Shown here one piece after another: positions 1 to 8,780 of a stretch of DNA of 64,000 bases. Source of the DNA: Bog-532 sp963805255 (lineage in GTDB: Bacteria; Actinomycetota; Actinomycetes; Streptosporangiales; Streptosporangiaceae). The DNA is taken from contig CAWDTK010000027.1 in the NCBI GenBank assembly GCA_963805255.1, positions 1-64,000 of the forward strand, written 5' to 3'. The notes below the pieces were generated by a model. That model was not told the DNA's origin. It saw only the letters and a program-made list of their open reading frames with translations, and ran no database searches. A program made the translations under genes and the position numbers. Each line of letters starts with the position of its first letter. Within the stretch, counting starts at the first letter, position 1.

Positions 1-1261
1 GAGGCGGGCCGGGCCGCGGACCGCATGGCCCGCCTGGCTGAGCAGTCAGATCAGACTGCTCAGTTCCTGGCCGATGTTGCCTACGGCGGCCTGGCGTGGC
101 GGCGGGGTGACGGCGAGTACGCTATGCGTTTCTTCATCCACCGGGCCGCATCAAGGCTGGAGCGAGACCCGGACTTGTCCGCCCGGGCAGAGCGCAGCTC
201 GATGTCGCCGCCGCCTGGTGCAGTACCGGATATCTCGATCGGGCCCGGCCCTACGCCGACCGGGCGGTAAGGCTGGCGCGCAGCGAAGGCGCCGTCGGCA
301 GGCTTCCCGACGCGCTCCAGTGGGCCGCCGGACTGGGCAAGGAGACGGGCCGGTGGGCGCAGGCGCTCGCGGACGGCAGCCAGGCGCTCGATCTGGCCCT
401 CGCGACCGGCCAGAACTACCTCGCCTGCAACGCGCTCGTCATCATCGCTGAGATCGAGGCGGCGCAGGGCCGCGACGAGGATTGCCTGCAGCACGCGCGG
501 GAGGCTGACCGGCTGGCCGGTGAGGCGGGCCTCCGGCTGCTGCAGGTCCGCGCGCGTCTCAGCCCGGCGCTCCTCGAATTCGGCCGCGGCGGGCTGGAGG
601 AGGCAATCAGCCATTACGAGGGGGTACGCCGGCTGGCCGCGGGCTGGGGAATCCGCCACCCGTATTACTCGCCCATTGCCGACCTGATCGAGGCGCATGT
701 CCAGGCGACCTCGGCCGGGCTCGGTCGCTGCTGCCCGAATACCTGGCCCTGGTGCCCGGCGACGCTAACCCGCCACCAGCCGCCCGCGCCGCCCGATGCC
801 GGGGGATCCTCGCGACCGGTGACTTTGACGGCCATTTCCGGGAGGCCCTCGACCAGCATGAGCGGGCCGACATCGTGTATCAGCACGCCCGCACGCACCT
901 GGCGTACGGGGAGCGACTGCGCCGCGCCCAGCGCCGCCGCGACGCGCGCGTTCAGCTCCGTGCCGCGGCCGAGATCTTTGACCGGCTTGGCGCCCGCCCG
1001 TGGGCCGAGCGTTCCCGCGCCGAGCTGCGCGCCAGCGGCGAGACGATGACGACCTCCCGCAATGGCGGTGAGCAGCTCACTCCCAGGAACTGCAGATCGC
1101 CCTGCTCGTCTCCGAAGGACGGACCAACGCGGAGGTCGGCCGGGCCGTCTTCCTCGAGCACGCGTACGGTGGAGTTCCACTTGTCCCGGGCTTATCGCAA
1201 GCTCGGGGTGGCGTCCCGGACCGAGCTGACCCGCCGGTTCGCCTCGGCGAGCCCAAACTGA
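1..1261 (+). pseudogene. LuxR-family transcriptional regulator, C-terminal part, frameshifted
   Basis: The 3' end of a large helical-repeat (TPR-like) LuxR regulator whose start lies before the window. The C-terminal HTH is recognisable (TRTVEFHLSRAYRKLGVASR, about 1165-1230) and is preceded in another frame by LQIALLVSEGRTNAEVGRAV. The coding frame shifts several times: between about 250 and 750, near 1088 and near 1155. Such proteins normally bind promoter DNA through this HTH after sensing a signal. With several indels the product cannot be made, unless some are sequencing errors. Confidence 0.75.
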
Positions 1262-1308
1262 CAGCGGCCGGCTGGCGGGATCGAGCGGCGCACTTGTCAG
1301 CCGGTACC

Positions 1309-1352
1309 GCCGCGGCCGCAGGCACCTCCCTGTGGGTGCCTGCCGCCGCGGC
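1309..1352 (-). terminator. GC-rich hairpin downstream of the secreted-protein gene
   Basis: An 18-bp, nearly perfect stem (GCCGCGGCCGCAGGCACC against its complement) with a short loop lies just past the stop of the minus-strand gene ending at 1367. It has no T-run, as is usual in high-GC actinomycetes. It also lies just past the LuxR remnant, so it could serve both strands. Confidence 0.6.
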
Positions 1353-1366
1353 TGGGTAACGAGTGA

Positions 1367-1888
1367 TCAGCCGGTCAGGTAGAGCGCCACGTCGCTGCCG
1401 GTGCTGGTGGGCTCCAGCTCGCCGTAGCCGCGCGCGTTCTTGAAGGCGCCGGTTCCGCCGTCCACCACCAGGGTGACGGGTGCTCCCTGACCTGACCCGT
1501 TGATGTATCCGCTCGTGACGACGAGCCCGTTGTTCAGCGCGTAGTCGACGGTACAGACCCGCAGGACCGGGCCGCTGGTGACGGTGTAGGTGCACTGCGC
1601 GGTGGACAGCCCGTCCGCCGCGCCATTCCTGGTGACCCGGCCGGCGAGCACGTATCCGTCGCCTGGCGACAGCCCGGCAGGAGCCACATCGATCGCATGG
1701 TAGGAGATCATGTTCGTCGTGAAGGAAATGTCGGGCGGGTTTTCCTGGCTGGTCCCGGCAGCCTGGCTGGCTGCCCCGAAGGGGGGAACGCGCAGGGTCG
1801 TGCTGGCTGAGGCGCCGGTCTGCACGGCGGCGGCCGCACCGGCCGCGATAACCGCTGCTGAGGACACTGAGACGATGAGCTTACGCAT
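1367..1888 (-). CDS. Secreted allene-oxide-cyclase-like barrel protein
   Basis: 173 aa. The N-terminus MRKLIVSVSSAAVIAAGAAAA is a typical Sec signal peptide with an Ala-rich core and a likely cleavage site around residues 25-30. The mature part has the pattern of the allene oxide cyclase/dirigent-type beta barrel seen in many actinomycete secreted proteins: GDGYVLAGRVTRNG, then a cysteine pair (C121 region and C135 region), then GGTGAFKNARGYGELEP. The biological role of the bacterial members is not established. It is a single gene with its own hairpin terminator, and the frame is intact in a neighbourhood full of broken genes. Confidence 0.75.
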   Translation of the reverse strand: MRKLIVSVSSAAVIAAGAAAAVQTGASASTTLRVPPFGAASQAAGTSQENPPDISFTTNMISYHAIDVAPAGLSPGDGYVLAGRVTRNGAADGLSTAQCTYTVTSGPVLRVCTVDYALNNGLVVTSGYINGSGQGAPVTLVVDGGTGAFKNARGYGELEPTSTGSDVALYLTG

Positions 1889-2045
1889 GGGAATCCTCCT
1901 GGGACGTTCTTGCTGTCACCAGAAAGATTCGTCGCGCGAGGTCGCCAGCTCTTCCGTAAACCCCGCAATCCTGCGGTCGTTGCCTTGACTAAAGGCGGGG
2001 AGGATCTTCAGGCATGCTCGTGGTCGCAAGGCCGCACGCCGCCCG

Positions 2046-3465
2046 CTACTTCACGAAGTACCAGTTCTCCGGATTGATGGCGAACGTCGGGCTTAGCGGC
2101 GTGACACCCTTGAGATTGTCGGCGACCTCGATCAGGGACAAGGGGGCATTCGGCTGCCATTCCACCGGCAGCTGTGCCGACAGGTAATTCTCCCAGCTGT
2201 ACATGTAGGACAGGCTGTTGCTGGTCAGGGTCTTGCCGATCATCGCGTCGTTGGCCTTGTCGCAGTAGCCGCCAGCGTTGCCGGGTACGCCGCACAGGAA
2301 CGTCGCCTCGCCGGTCGGCAGGTAGTCGGGCCCGAACGCCAAGCCGCCCCAGTCCGCCATGTCCCAGTCGCATGGGGTCTTGGAGACCACGCAGTTGCCG
2401 GCCAGCGATGCCACCTGGTTGAACGGCTCCGGCCGCAGGTTCAGCCTGATGCCGATCTTTGCCGCGGCGGACTTCAACTGCTCCATCTGCGACGTGAACC
2501 AGCCGAGGCCGTTTGTGTATGGGAGGGTGAAGCTCAGGCCCTGGCCTTTCTTGATCCCCGGGCCGCACAAGCCCGGGTTCGCGCAGGTGCTCATCCCGTC
2601 CGGGACCACCGTCCAGCCGTGGCTGGCCAGCAGGCTCCCGGACTTCTCCGGGTTGTACGGGTAAGGGTCACCCCTCTTGCCCTGCGGCGACAGGAACGAG
2701 GTCACCGGCGTAGCCGGAACCGGACCCACGGTGACCGCGCCGTAACCGCGTAGCGGGCCGCTGATCACGCTCGCCTGGTTCATCAGGTACGCCAGTGCCT
2801 GCCGGAAGTACAGCTGCCGGATAACCGGGCCGTTGCCGGTGGTGGACTGGAAGTTCAGCACGTAGTAGCTGATGCTCCAGCCGTACCAGGGCGTCAGGGT
2901 GTAACCGCTCATCGGATTCGCGCCGGCCGCGGCGTTCGCCGGCCGCGGCGGGGCATCGATGGTGGGCAGGTAACCAACGTCGATCTTCTGGCCGCCCGCC
3001 CCCGCCGCGCGCAGCACGTTGTATTCCGCGGAATCGGAGGTGAACGGCACTTCCTCGAACCGGGACAGGGTCGGCTTGACTGGCCCGGAGTAGGACTTGT
3101 CCGGCACGAACGTGATGTGGCCGTCGGAGTTGAACGTGCTCAGCTTCCACGGCCCGTCCACGATCCCCCAGATCGGCGAGGTCGCGTAGGTGCTCATGTT
3201 CTGGGACTGACCGTTCAGGTAGTTGTATACCGTCGCGCAGTCCCGGACCGTGGTGGCGCAACTGCTCGGCCCCGAGGCGGTCCGGTCCCACGCCGCCGGC
3301 ATGGGGGTGACCTGGCTCAGGTCGTTGTACAGGAACCAGGTCGGCGAGTAGGCCTCATCCATGGTCATCGTCAGCTCGGTTGAGGTGACCGCCCTGATGT
3401 CGTGCACGTTCGCCGGGAACCCCGAGTAGGCACCGTAATCCGCCGGAAGGGCCAGCTCCATGTTC
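2046..3465 (-). pseudogene. Peptide ABC transporter substrate-binding protein (SBP_bac_5), C-terminal part
   Basis: About 470 codons of a family-5 extracytoplasmic solute-binding protein (oligopeptide/nickel type): PMSGYTLTPWYGWSISYYVLN, FRQALAYLMNQ and the C-terminal PLSLIEVADNLKGVTPLSP are typical. Reading rightwards, the frame ends at an IS66-type insertion (3466-5422) and resumes on the far side at 5423. The two halves join at a duplicated 8-mer, giving a continuous FWLN-M-ELALPADYGAYSGFP. The gene is therefore disrupted, and the far part also lacks its signal peptide. Confidence 0.9.
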
Positions 3466-5422
3466 GTAGCTATTCAGCCTGGGTGGCTGGGGGTGCGTGA
3501 GCTGGGGTCCGGGCAATGCCACTTAGCCTAAGTCGATCTTGGTGGCTGGCGTGGCCTGCCGTGTTGTTCTGACCAGCACAGATACGCTTCAGCCCAGCAA
3601 CGGACCTGATCGGCCGTCAGACGCAAGCATGCAGGTCAGAGCCTTGATCGAAAATAAGCTAAGTAGCATTGGGGGTCCGGGGCTGGCGGTGGCCGCGGGG
3701 AGGGCGTGGTTCCTGATCTTTTGCAGCCGGCCCGGCGTGTCGTGCTGGTCACGGATCGCCGGCTCTGATGAACTGCGGCTTGTGTCCGATACGCCGCCTG
3801 TATCCCCGTCTGACCCGGCCGGATGGCTGCGTGCGCGGGTCGCGGAGTTGGAGGCGGCAATGCCCGGCTGCGGCAGGCGGCCGCGGATCGCGATGAGCTG
3901 GCCGCGGCGCAGCTGGCCGCGCGGGACGCGCAGATCGAGGCGCTGGCCGCGCGGGTAGAGGAACTCCAGCGGCTGCTGGGCAAGGATTCCTCAACGTCGT
4001 CCAGGCCGCCTTCCTCCGATAGCCCGTACAAGAAGAGCCGAAGGACAGGTCGCTGCGCGGCAGGTCGGGCCGCAAGCCCGGCAGGCAGCCCGGCGCGCAG
4101 TCTTCCACGCTGAAGCAGTCCGGCAGCCCGGATGACACGGTGGAGTACGGCCCGGCGGCGTGCGGCTGCTGCGGGCACGGCCTGGCCGATGTCCCGGCCG
4201 CGTGGCTGCAGAAACGGCAGGTGTTCGAGGCCGCGCCGCCCCCGCCGCCGGAGGTGACCGAGTACCAGATCCTGGCGAAGGAATGCCCGGCATGCGGGGA
4301 GACCAGCATCGGCCTGGCGCCGGCCGGGGTGACCGGCCGGGTGCAGTACGGGCCGCGGGTCCACGCCAGCACGGCGCTGGCGGTCTGCGCGAACTACCTG
4401 CCCGTCGCCCGCGCCGCGAAGCTGGTCGCCGCGCTGACCGGCGTGAGCGTCTCGGCCGGGTTCACCGCCGGGATCCGCGGCAAGGCCGCCGCCCGGCTCG
4501 GCCCGTTCATGGGCCGGGTCCGGGTACTGCTGCACGCGGCCGGTGTGCTGTACGCCGACGAGACCCCCGCCCGGGTCGCCGGGCACCTGCATTATGTCCA
4601 CGTGGCCTGCACTGAGTTCCTCACCGCGATGCACACCGGTGACCGGACGAAAGAAGCTATCAACGCCGGCGGTGTCCTGCCCGGCTACGCGGGCACCATC
4701 GTCCGCGACGGCTACAAGGGATATGAGCACCTCACCGACGCGCTGCACGCCTGGTGCGGCGCCCACGGGCTGCGGGACCTGGCCGGGCTGTACCGCTTCG
4801 ACCCCGAAGGGCAGGTCTGGGCCCGCGCCATGGCCGGCCTGCTCATCGACGCCAACGCCGCTGCCACCGCCGCCCGCGGCAGCGGGCACGCCTGTCTCGA
4901 CGAGGCGCAGCTGGCCGGCATCCGTGCCCGGTACCGCGGCGCGGTCGCCAAGGGCATCACAGACAACCAGCGCAAGCGCACCGAGACCGGCAAGGACGGG
5001 CTGCGGCTGGCCCGCCGGTTCCGCGACCACGAGGACATGATCCTGCGGTTCACCACCGACCTTGCCGTCGGGTTCACCTCGAATCAGGCCGAACGGGACG
5101 TCCGCCCCGTCAAGATGCAGATGCGGACCTCCGGCGGCTGCTGGCGCACCCTGCAAGGACTCGCTGACTTCGCCATCGTCCAGTCCTACCTGTCCACCGC
5201 CGGCAAATGGGGCATCGACGCACTCGACGCCCTCACCCGGCTATTCACCGGCCAGCCCTGGCTCCCGCCCGCAACGGCACCCCCGTAAACCACCACGCGA
5301 ACGCACCACGCACCGCTGCCCGGCAGATCCGGCCACCCGCACACCGACGCGTGACGAACAGGCACCCAGGCCCCGAAGCCAGCAACGCTTCCGGCATGCC
5401 GCCACTCAGGCTGAATAGCTAC
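3466..5422 (+). mobile_element. IS66-family insertion sequence, complete ends, 8-bp target duplication
   Basis: A 1,957-bp element bounded by 22-bp terminal inverted repeats that differ at one position (left 3466-3487 starting GTAGCTATTCAGCCTG; right 5401-5422). The flanking 8-mers CCATGTTC at 3458-3465 and 5423-5430 are identical, and 8-bp duplications are the IS66-family hallmark. It interrupts the substrate-binding-protein gene. No separate TnpA/TnpB accessory genes are visible, only the transposase. Confidence 0.93.
3782..5288 (+). pseudogene. IS66-family transposase (TnpC type), two frameshifts near the N-terminus
   Basis: Reconstructed order: an N-terminal coiled coil (LRARVAELEAA, then RDAQIEALAARVEELQRLLG), the SSTSSRPPSSDSPYKK linker typical of IS66 transposases, a CGCCGHG/CPACGE zinc-binding segment, and the catalytic DDE domain with YADETP (first Asp), VRDGYKGY (second Asp) and TSNQAERDVRPVK (Glu). 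The coding frame shifts near 3860 and again near 4045-4060; the last 382 codons (4140-5288) are open. As read, the full protein is not made in one frame, so the copy is either dead or carries sequence errors. Confidence 0.85.
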
Positions 5423-5570
5423 CCATGTTCAGCCAGAACATCACGTCCTGGGCGGTCACCGGGGAGCCGTTCGACCACATGTAGTGCTTGAGCGTGATCG
5501 TGACCTTGGCACCCTGGAAGACCGGCGGGTTGGCCACGCTGAGGGACATGCCGATACGGAACCCCGACAT
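5423..5570 (-). pseudogene. Substrate-binding protein, N-terminal fragment
   Basis: Continuation of the SBP gene split by the IS66 element: LSVANPPVFQGAKVTITLKH and SNGSPVTAQDVMFWLNM are the conserved start of the SBP_bac_5 domain (VTAQDV). About 80-100 residues expected upstream, including the lipoprotein signal, are missing. The upstream sequence from about 5575 is unrelated, so the 5' end was lost in a separate event. Confidence 0.8.
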
Positions 5571-6104
5571 TGACCTATTGTCACGCCCCGCAGGCTTTAA
5601 CCCGGGGCTACTGCTCTTTTTGGTGCGCACGGAAACCTCCAGACGCGACTAACGCCATGGCGGATGGAACCCGAAAGCGGCTCGCCGGTGGTCACCGCCA
5701 TGGCCAACGCAGTCACTGCACCATCTCAGGCGGTTTGCCGTCCAGCCCTCGTTGCATTTCTGCTGCGGCACCGCCCTTGCCGAAATCGCCAGGACGCACC
5801 GGCACGACCACACCGCAGCCGCGGCAGACGGAACCGCGACGCTTCCTTCCGCTGCCGCCCGCCCCTACCGATACGCGTTCCCGGCCAGGCCAGCGCCGGA
5901 CCGGCAGACACGACTGGTCCAGACCCTGCTACGCCCCGAAGCTACGGCCAGCCGCAAAGCAGCAGGCACCGCTGATCCCGTGACCTGCGATGATAACCAC
6001 GAGGACCTGGCACGGAACTTCCAAAGCGACAACCAATTGCAGTATGACGTTGTAGCTGATCAGCGACTCGGTGCCGCTGTCTTTTGATGCGCGGTGGGCG
6101 AGGA
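5571..6104. other. Non-coding or degraded stretch
   Basis: No open frame here gives a recognisable protein on either strand. A short GC hairpin (CCCCG-CAGGCTTTAAC-CCGGGG region, about 5583-5604) lies at the break point of the substrate-binding-protein fragment and could be the scar of another mobile element. Confidence 0.4.
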
Positions 6105-6132
6105 GTGTCCGCGAACAATCGTTCGCGGACAC
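6105..6132. repeat. Perfect 12-bp inverted repeat upstream of a resolvase remnant
   Basis: GTGTCCGCGAAC and its exact complement are separated by AATC. It lies about 100 bp upstream of a truncated serine-recombinase gene. It could be a resolution or inversion subsite or a transposon end; the sequence alone does not decide. Confidence 0.6.
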
Positions 6133-6228
6133 CTTCCGCTGGTCCGGCGTTTCCGCAGGACCCGCGTGTAACGCATGCCGTGTCCCCGCCTTCGTCACGC
6201 TGTCGGCGGTTACCTGCAGTCGCGGGTC

Positions 6229-6380
6229 ATGAAGATCGACTACGGGCGGGTATCCACCCGCGACCAGAACCCCAGCGCCCAGCGCGACGCCCTGGCCGCC
6301 GCCGGTTGCGATCGGGTATTCATCGACCACGCCCTGATGTCCGAGCGCACCAAGGACGGGCTGGCCGCCGCACTCTTAAG
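6229..6380 (+). pseudogene. Serine recombinase (resolvase/invertase) N-terminal fragment
   Basis: Starts ATG at 6229. YGRVSTRDQNPSAQRDALAA is the catalytic N-terminal motif of resolvases (the Ser of RVSTRDQ is the nucleophile), followed by GCDRVFIDHA. After about 50 codons the resolvase similarity stops and the sequence runs into a tyrosine-recombinase tail. The rest of the catalytic domain and the HTH are missing. Confidence 0.8.
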
Positions 6381-6446
6381 CACGCATTCATCACCGCCGC
6401 CCTGGACGCCGGGGTTCCGCTGCGCGACGTGCAATCAGCCCGGTAG
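6381..6446 (+). pseudogene. Tyrosine recombinase C-terminal scrap
   Basis: HAFITAALDAGVPLRDVQ matches the conserved segment after the active-site H-x-x-R of phage-type integrases. Only about 20 residues remain and the sequence is fused directly to the resolvase fragment. A matching N-terminal part of such an integrase lies at 7196-7475, in the wrong order. Confidence 0.6.
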
Positions 6447-6691
6447 CGGCCTCGAGCGCGTAGAGGCCATCAGCGCCGGCGCGGAGTGCCTTGTCGCTCT
6501 CGCAGTCGGTGAAGAAGACCAGCCCCCGCTGGAGGCCGCACATGACCACCAGGCGGGCCGAGGGAATAGCGTCGCTGGTCGCGCTCGCGATGGTCATGGG
6601 CGCTGCCCGTGAGAGCGGGCGCGCGAGGCGGGCGGGCGCCGACTTACAGCACCCGAGTACAGCAACGAGTGTCCCCGGCACGGGCCTCTGA

Positions 6692-7190
6692 AAAAAAAAG
6701 CCACCCCCCCCCCCCCCCCGGGGGCCGCGTGCCCCCCTGGGGGCCCCGGTTCCAACCCCCCCCCCCCCCCCTCCCATATCTTTTTTTCCCCCCCCTCTTC
6801 CCGAGCCAACTCGGCCCCCATCATTTTCTCCCCCCGGGCCACGCCCCACCCCCCCCCCCTCCCCGCCCCCCCCCCCCCACCTCCCACCTCCCCTCCCCCC
6901 CCCGCCCCGCCCACCACCCCCCCACCCCCCCACCCCCCCCCCCCCCCCCCCGCCCCCACCAAAAACCCAGCCGCCCTCTCACCCCCTCCCCCCCCCCCCC
7001 TCCCCTCCCCACACCCCCCCCCCCCCCCCGCCCCCGACCCCCCCCCCCCCTCCCTCCTGTTGCATCAACCCCCCCCCCCCCCCCCCATCCCGCCCCTCCT
7101 CTCCTCACAAGGCGTCCCCCCCCCCACCTCACCCCGCCCTCGCGCGGAACCACCCCCTCCGCCCCCCCCCTCCTCCTCCGCGCCCCTGCG
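6692..7190. other. Low-complexity C-homopolymer region, likely sequence or assembly artefact
   Basis: About 500 bp made almost only of runs of 5-18 C with rare A/T interruptions, starting with AAAAAAAAA at about 6692. No protein family, periodic repeat or RNA fold explains it. The flanks are normal 65-72% GC DNA and carry the two ends of a broken integrase. The frames open through it encode only poly-Pro/poly-Gly and should not be called genes. Confidence 0.85.
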
Positions 7191-7195
7191 GCGAC

Positions 7196-7475
7196 CGCAC
7201 GGTGGTGTGGCTGACGGACCGGGAGTCCGGGCTGTCGGCGCCGACGATCGCCAGGCGCCTGTCATTGGTGTCAGGCTTATATGCGTACCTGGTCGCCCGT
7301 GGTGACACGCTGGTGCAGGTCAACCCGGTGCCCCGCGGCCTGTCGACCCGGCGGCGGGGCGGCTCCAAGCGGTCGCGGGACCGTGCCGCTGGTGCGGGGG
7401 CCGCGCACTGTGCCGAGGATCTTGTCGCCGCAGGAGGCAGACCGGCTGCTCGCCGCGCTGCGCACGCAACAGGCA
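7196..7475 (+). pseudogene. Tyrosine recombinase/integrase N-terminal fragment, frameshifted
   Basis: SGLSAPTIARRLSLVSGLY-AYLVARG is the SAM-like core-binding domain of phage-type integrases. After a frameshift near 7385 it continues with VPLVRGPRTVPRILSPQEADRLL, the entry to the catalytic domain. The catalytic residues are absent. It starts abruptly at the edge of the C-rich artefact, so the 5' part may be hidden or lost there. Confidence 0.7.
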
Positions 7476-7621
7476 GCAGGCGCTTGGCTGCCGGAGTCGA
7501 CACCGCGCGGCCGCGAGCACATCCGCGGTCGCGCTCTTGCCTGGCGCCGGACTCAGGCGGACCATAGCCACGTGCCGTCGGCGCTCGTGGGGGTCGCGGC
7601 ACCGACGGAAGGATTTCTCCG

Positions 7622-7966
7622 GTGATCAAGCATGTCTACGAGATCGATTATCCGCCTGGAGGCAAGGACAAGTACCTGGCGTGGGTCCGATCGATCGCGG
7701 ATGCTCTTCAGGCTCCTACTGAGCTGCGGGGGGTGGCGTCGTACGACAATGTTTACTCGGCGACACCCCATCGCGTCGTCGAGTTCACCTTCGACTCGCC
7801 GCAGGACGCGGCCAGGTACTTCGACCGAAAGGAGATCGGGCTGATAGTGCGAAGCGAGCTGCCGGCGCATAGCGCCAACATCCGTATCAAGGTCCTGGCG
7901 CTGCGTGACGATTACAGCAGGGACACCGTGGCTGGTACGGCCGCTGCGCAGCAGGATCAGTCCTGA
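7622..7966 (+). CDS. Small conserved hypothetical protein, ABM-like fold suspected
   Basis: 114 aa, GTG start with GGAAGGA 7 nt upstream. No motif assigns a reaction. The length, the N-terminal VYEIDYPPGGKDKYLAWVRS and a central EFTFDSPQDAARYFDRKE resemble dimeric alpha-beta barrel proteins (antibiotic-biosynthesis monooxygenase or NIPSNAP type) in pattern only. It is intact and free-standing between pseudogenes. The family name is an inference. Confidence 0.55.
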   Translation: MIKHVYEIDYPPGGKDKYLAWVRSIADALQAPTELRGVASYDNVYSATPHRVVEFTFDSPQDAARYFDRKEIGLIVRSELPAHSANIRIKVLALRDDYSRDTVAGTAAAQQDQS

Positions 7967-8073
7967 GTTCCCGTTCGCACGCCTGGTGGCGCGGCTACCC
8001 GGGCCTGATCGCCGGACCGGGCTGGCCTAATCGCCTGTGGTCGCGTTCAGTGAGCTCTGGCCGCCGCATGAGG

Positions 8074-8280
8074 CGGGTCGTCGGCGAGGTCAACGAAGAG
8101 CTTTACAGCACTCCGGAGGACGCGCTCGCCACCGCCGAGGCACTCGGGCTCGGCGGGCGCGGCAGGTACATCCTGGCCGCCCACCTTCGGCAATGTGCAC
8201 GGTGTCTACAAGCCGGACCAGACGAATCCGGGGCCCTTGGAACCGGGCTTCCCGTGCGTGGGCAGCCACGCTCGGTGACA
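8074..8280 (+). pseudogene. Class II fructose-bisphosphate aldolase fragment, frameshifted
   Basis: GEVNEELYSTPEDALATAEA then GRGRYILAA, and in the next frame TFGNVHGVYKPDQTNPGPL, together reproduce the middle of class II FBA (zinc-binding FGNVHGVYKPG region). The frame shifts by one near 8182. Less than a quarter of the usual 340 codons is present. It is a gene remnant that takes no part in glycolysis. Confidence 0.85.
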
Positions 8281-8780
8281 TGCTGGCCGCCGACGGACAG
8301 TCCGCGTGACCGCTCGAGCGCGGCGACCGCTTCGTCGACTATCCGGTCCTGGGCACGGGCAAGGACTGCCGTCTCCACGATCCGGTACCACCGTTCAGGT
8401 ACGCGCGGCCTTCTGCGTCTCCGAATAGATCGTCACACTAACGAAACCAGGGGCAATCGACCGCCAGTGCGGCAGGCCGGCCCGATTGACAGGGCAGGCC
8501 GGGCGCAGCGCTGCGCCCGCCCCTCACCCGACGCCCAGTAGGGGTTTCATGCATCCGGCTTAAGCTTAAGCAATCCCACCGGAGCTGATCGTGTCGTTGT
8601 CATCCGCCGTAGCGACATCCCTCGGTCCGTTCACCGCTGGTGGCTGGCAGGGCGCAGCGGCCGGCACGCCAGGGAAGCGGAGCAGCATTCCCCCGCCAAG
8701 GTCGAGCAGTGCAACGGGGCAGCCGGCCCGCTCACCTTCGCGCTGGTGCTGATCACCGTGACGCTAGCCGCCAGGCCGCG
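8281..8780. other. Gene-free stretch
   Basis: I see no frame with protein-like composition and no repeat or RNA gene. A weak GTG-started 50-codon frame at about 8591 has no supporting features. Confidence 0.4.

Noticed and set aside
1960..2010. IS605-type end or terminator next to the SBP fragment
   Set aside because: A CCCCGC...GCGGGG pairing exists, but no TnpA/TnpB gene or guide-like structure accompanies it and the match is too short to call.
6594..7265. Long open frames encoding poly-Pro and poly-Gly proteins on both strands
   Set aside because: They exist only because the underlying DNA is runs of C; there is no ribosome site, no domain and no codon bias, and the region looks like a sequence artefact.
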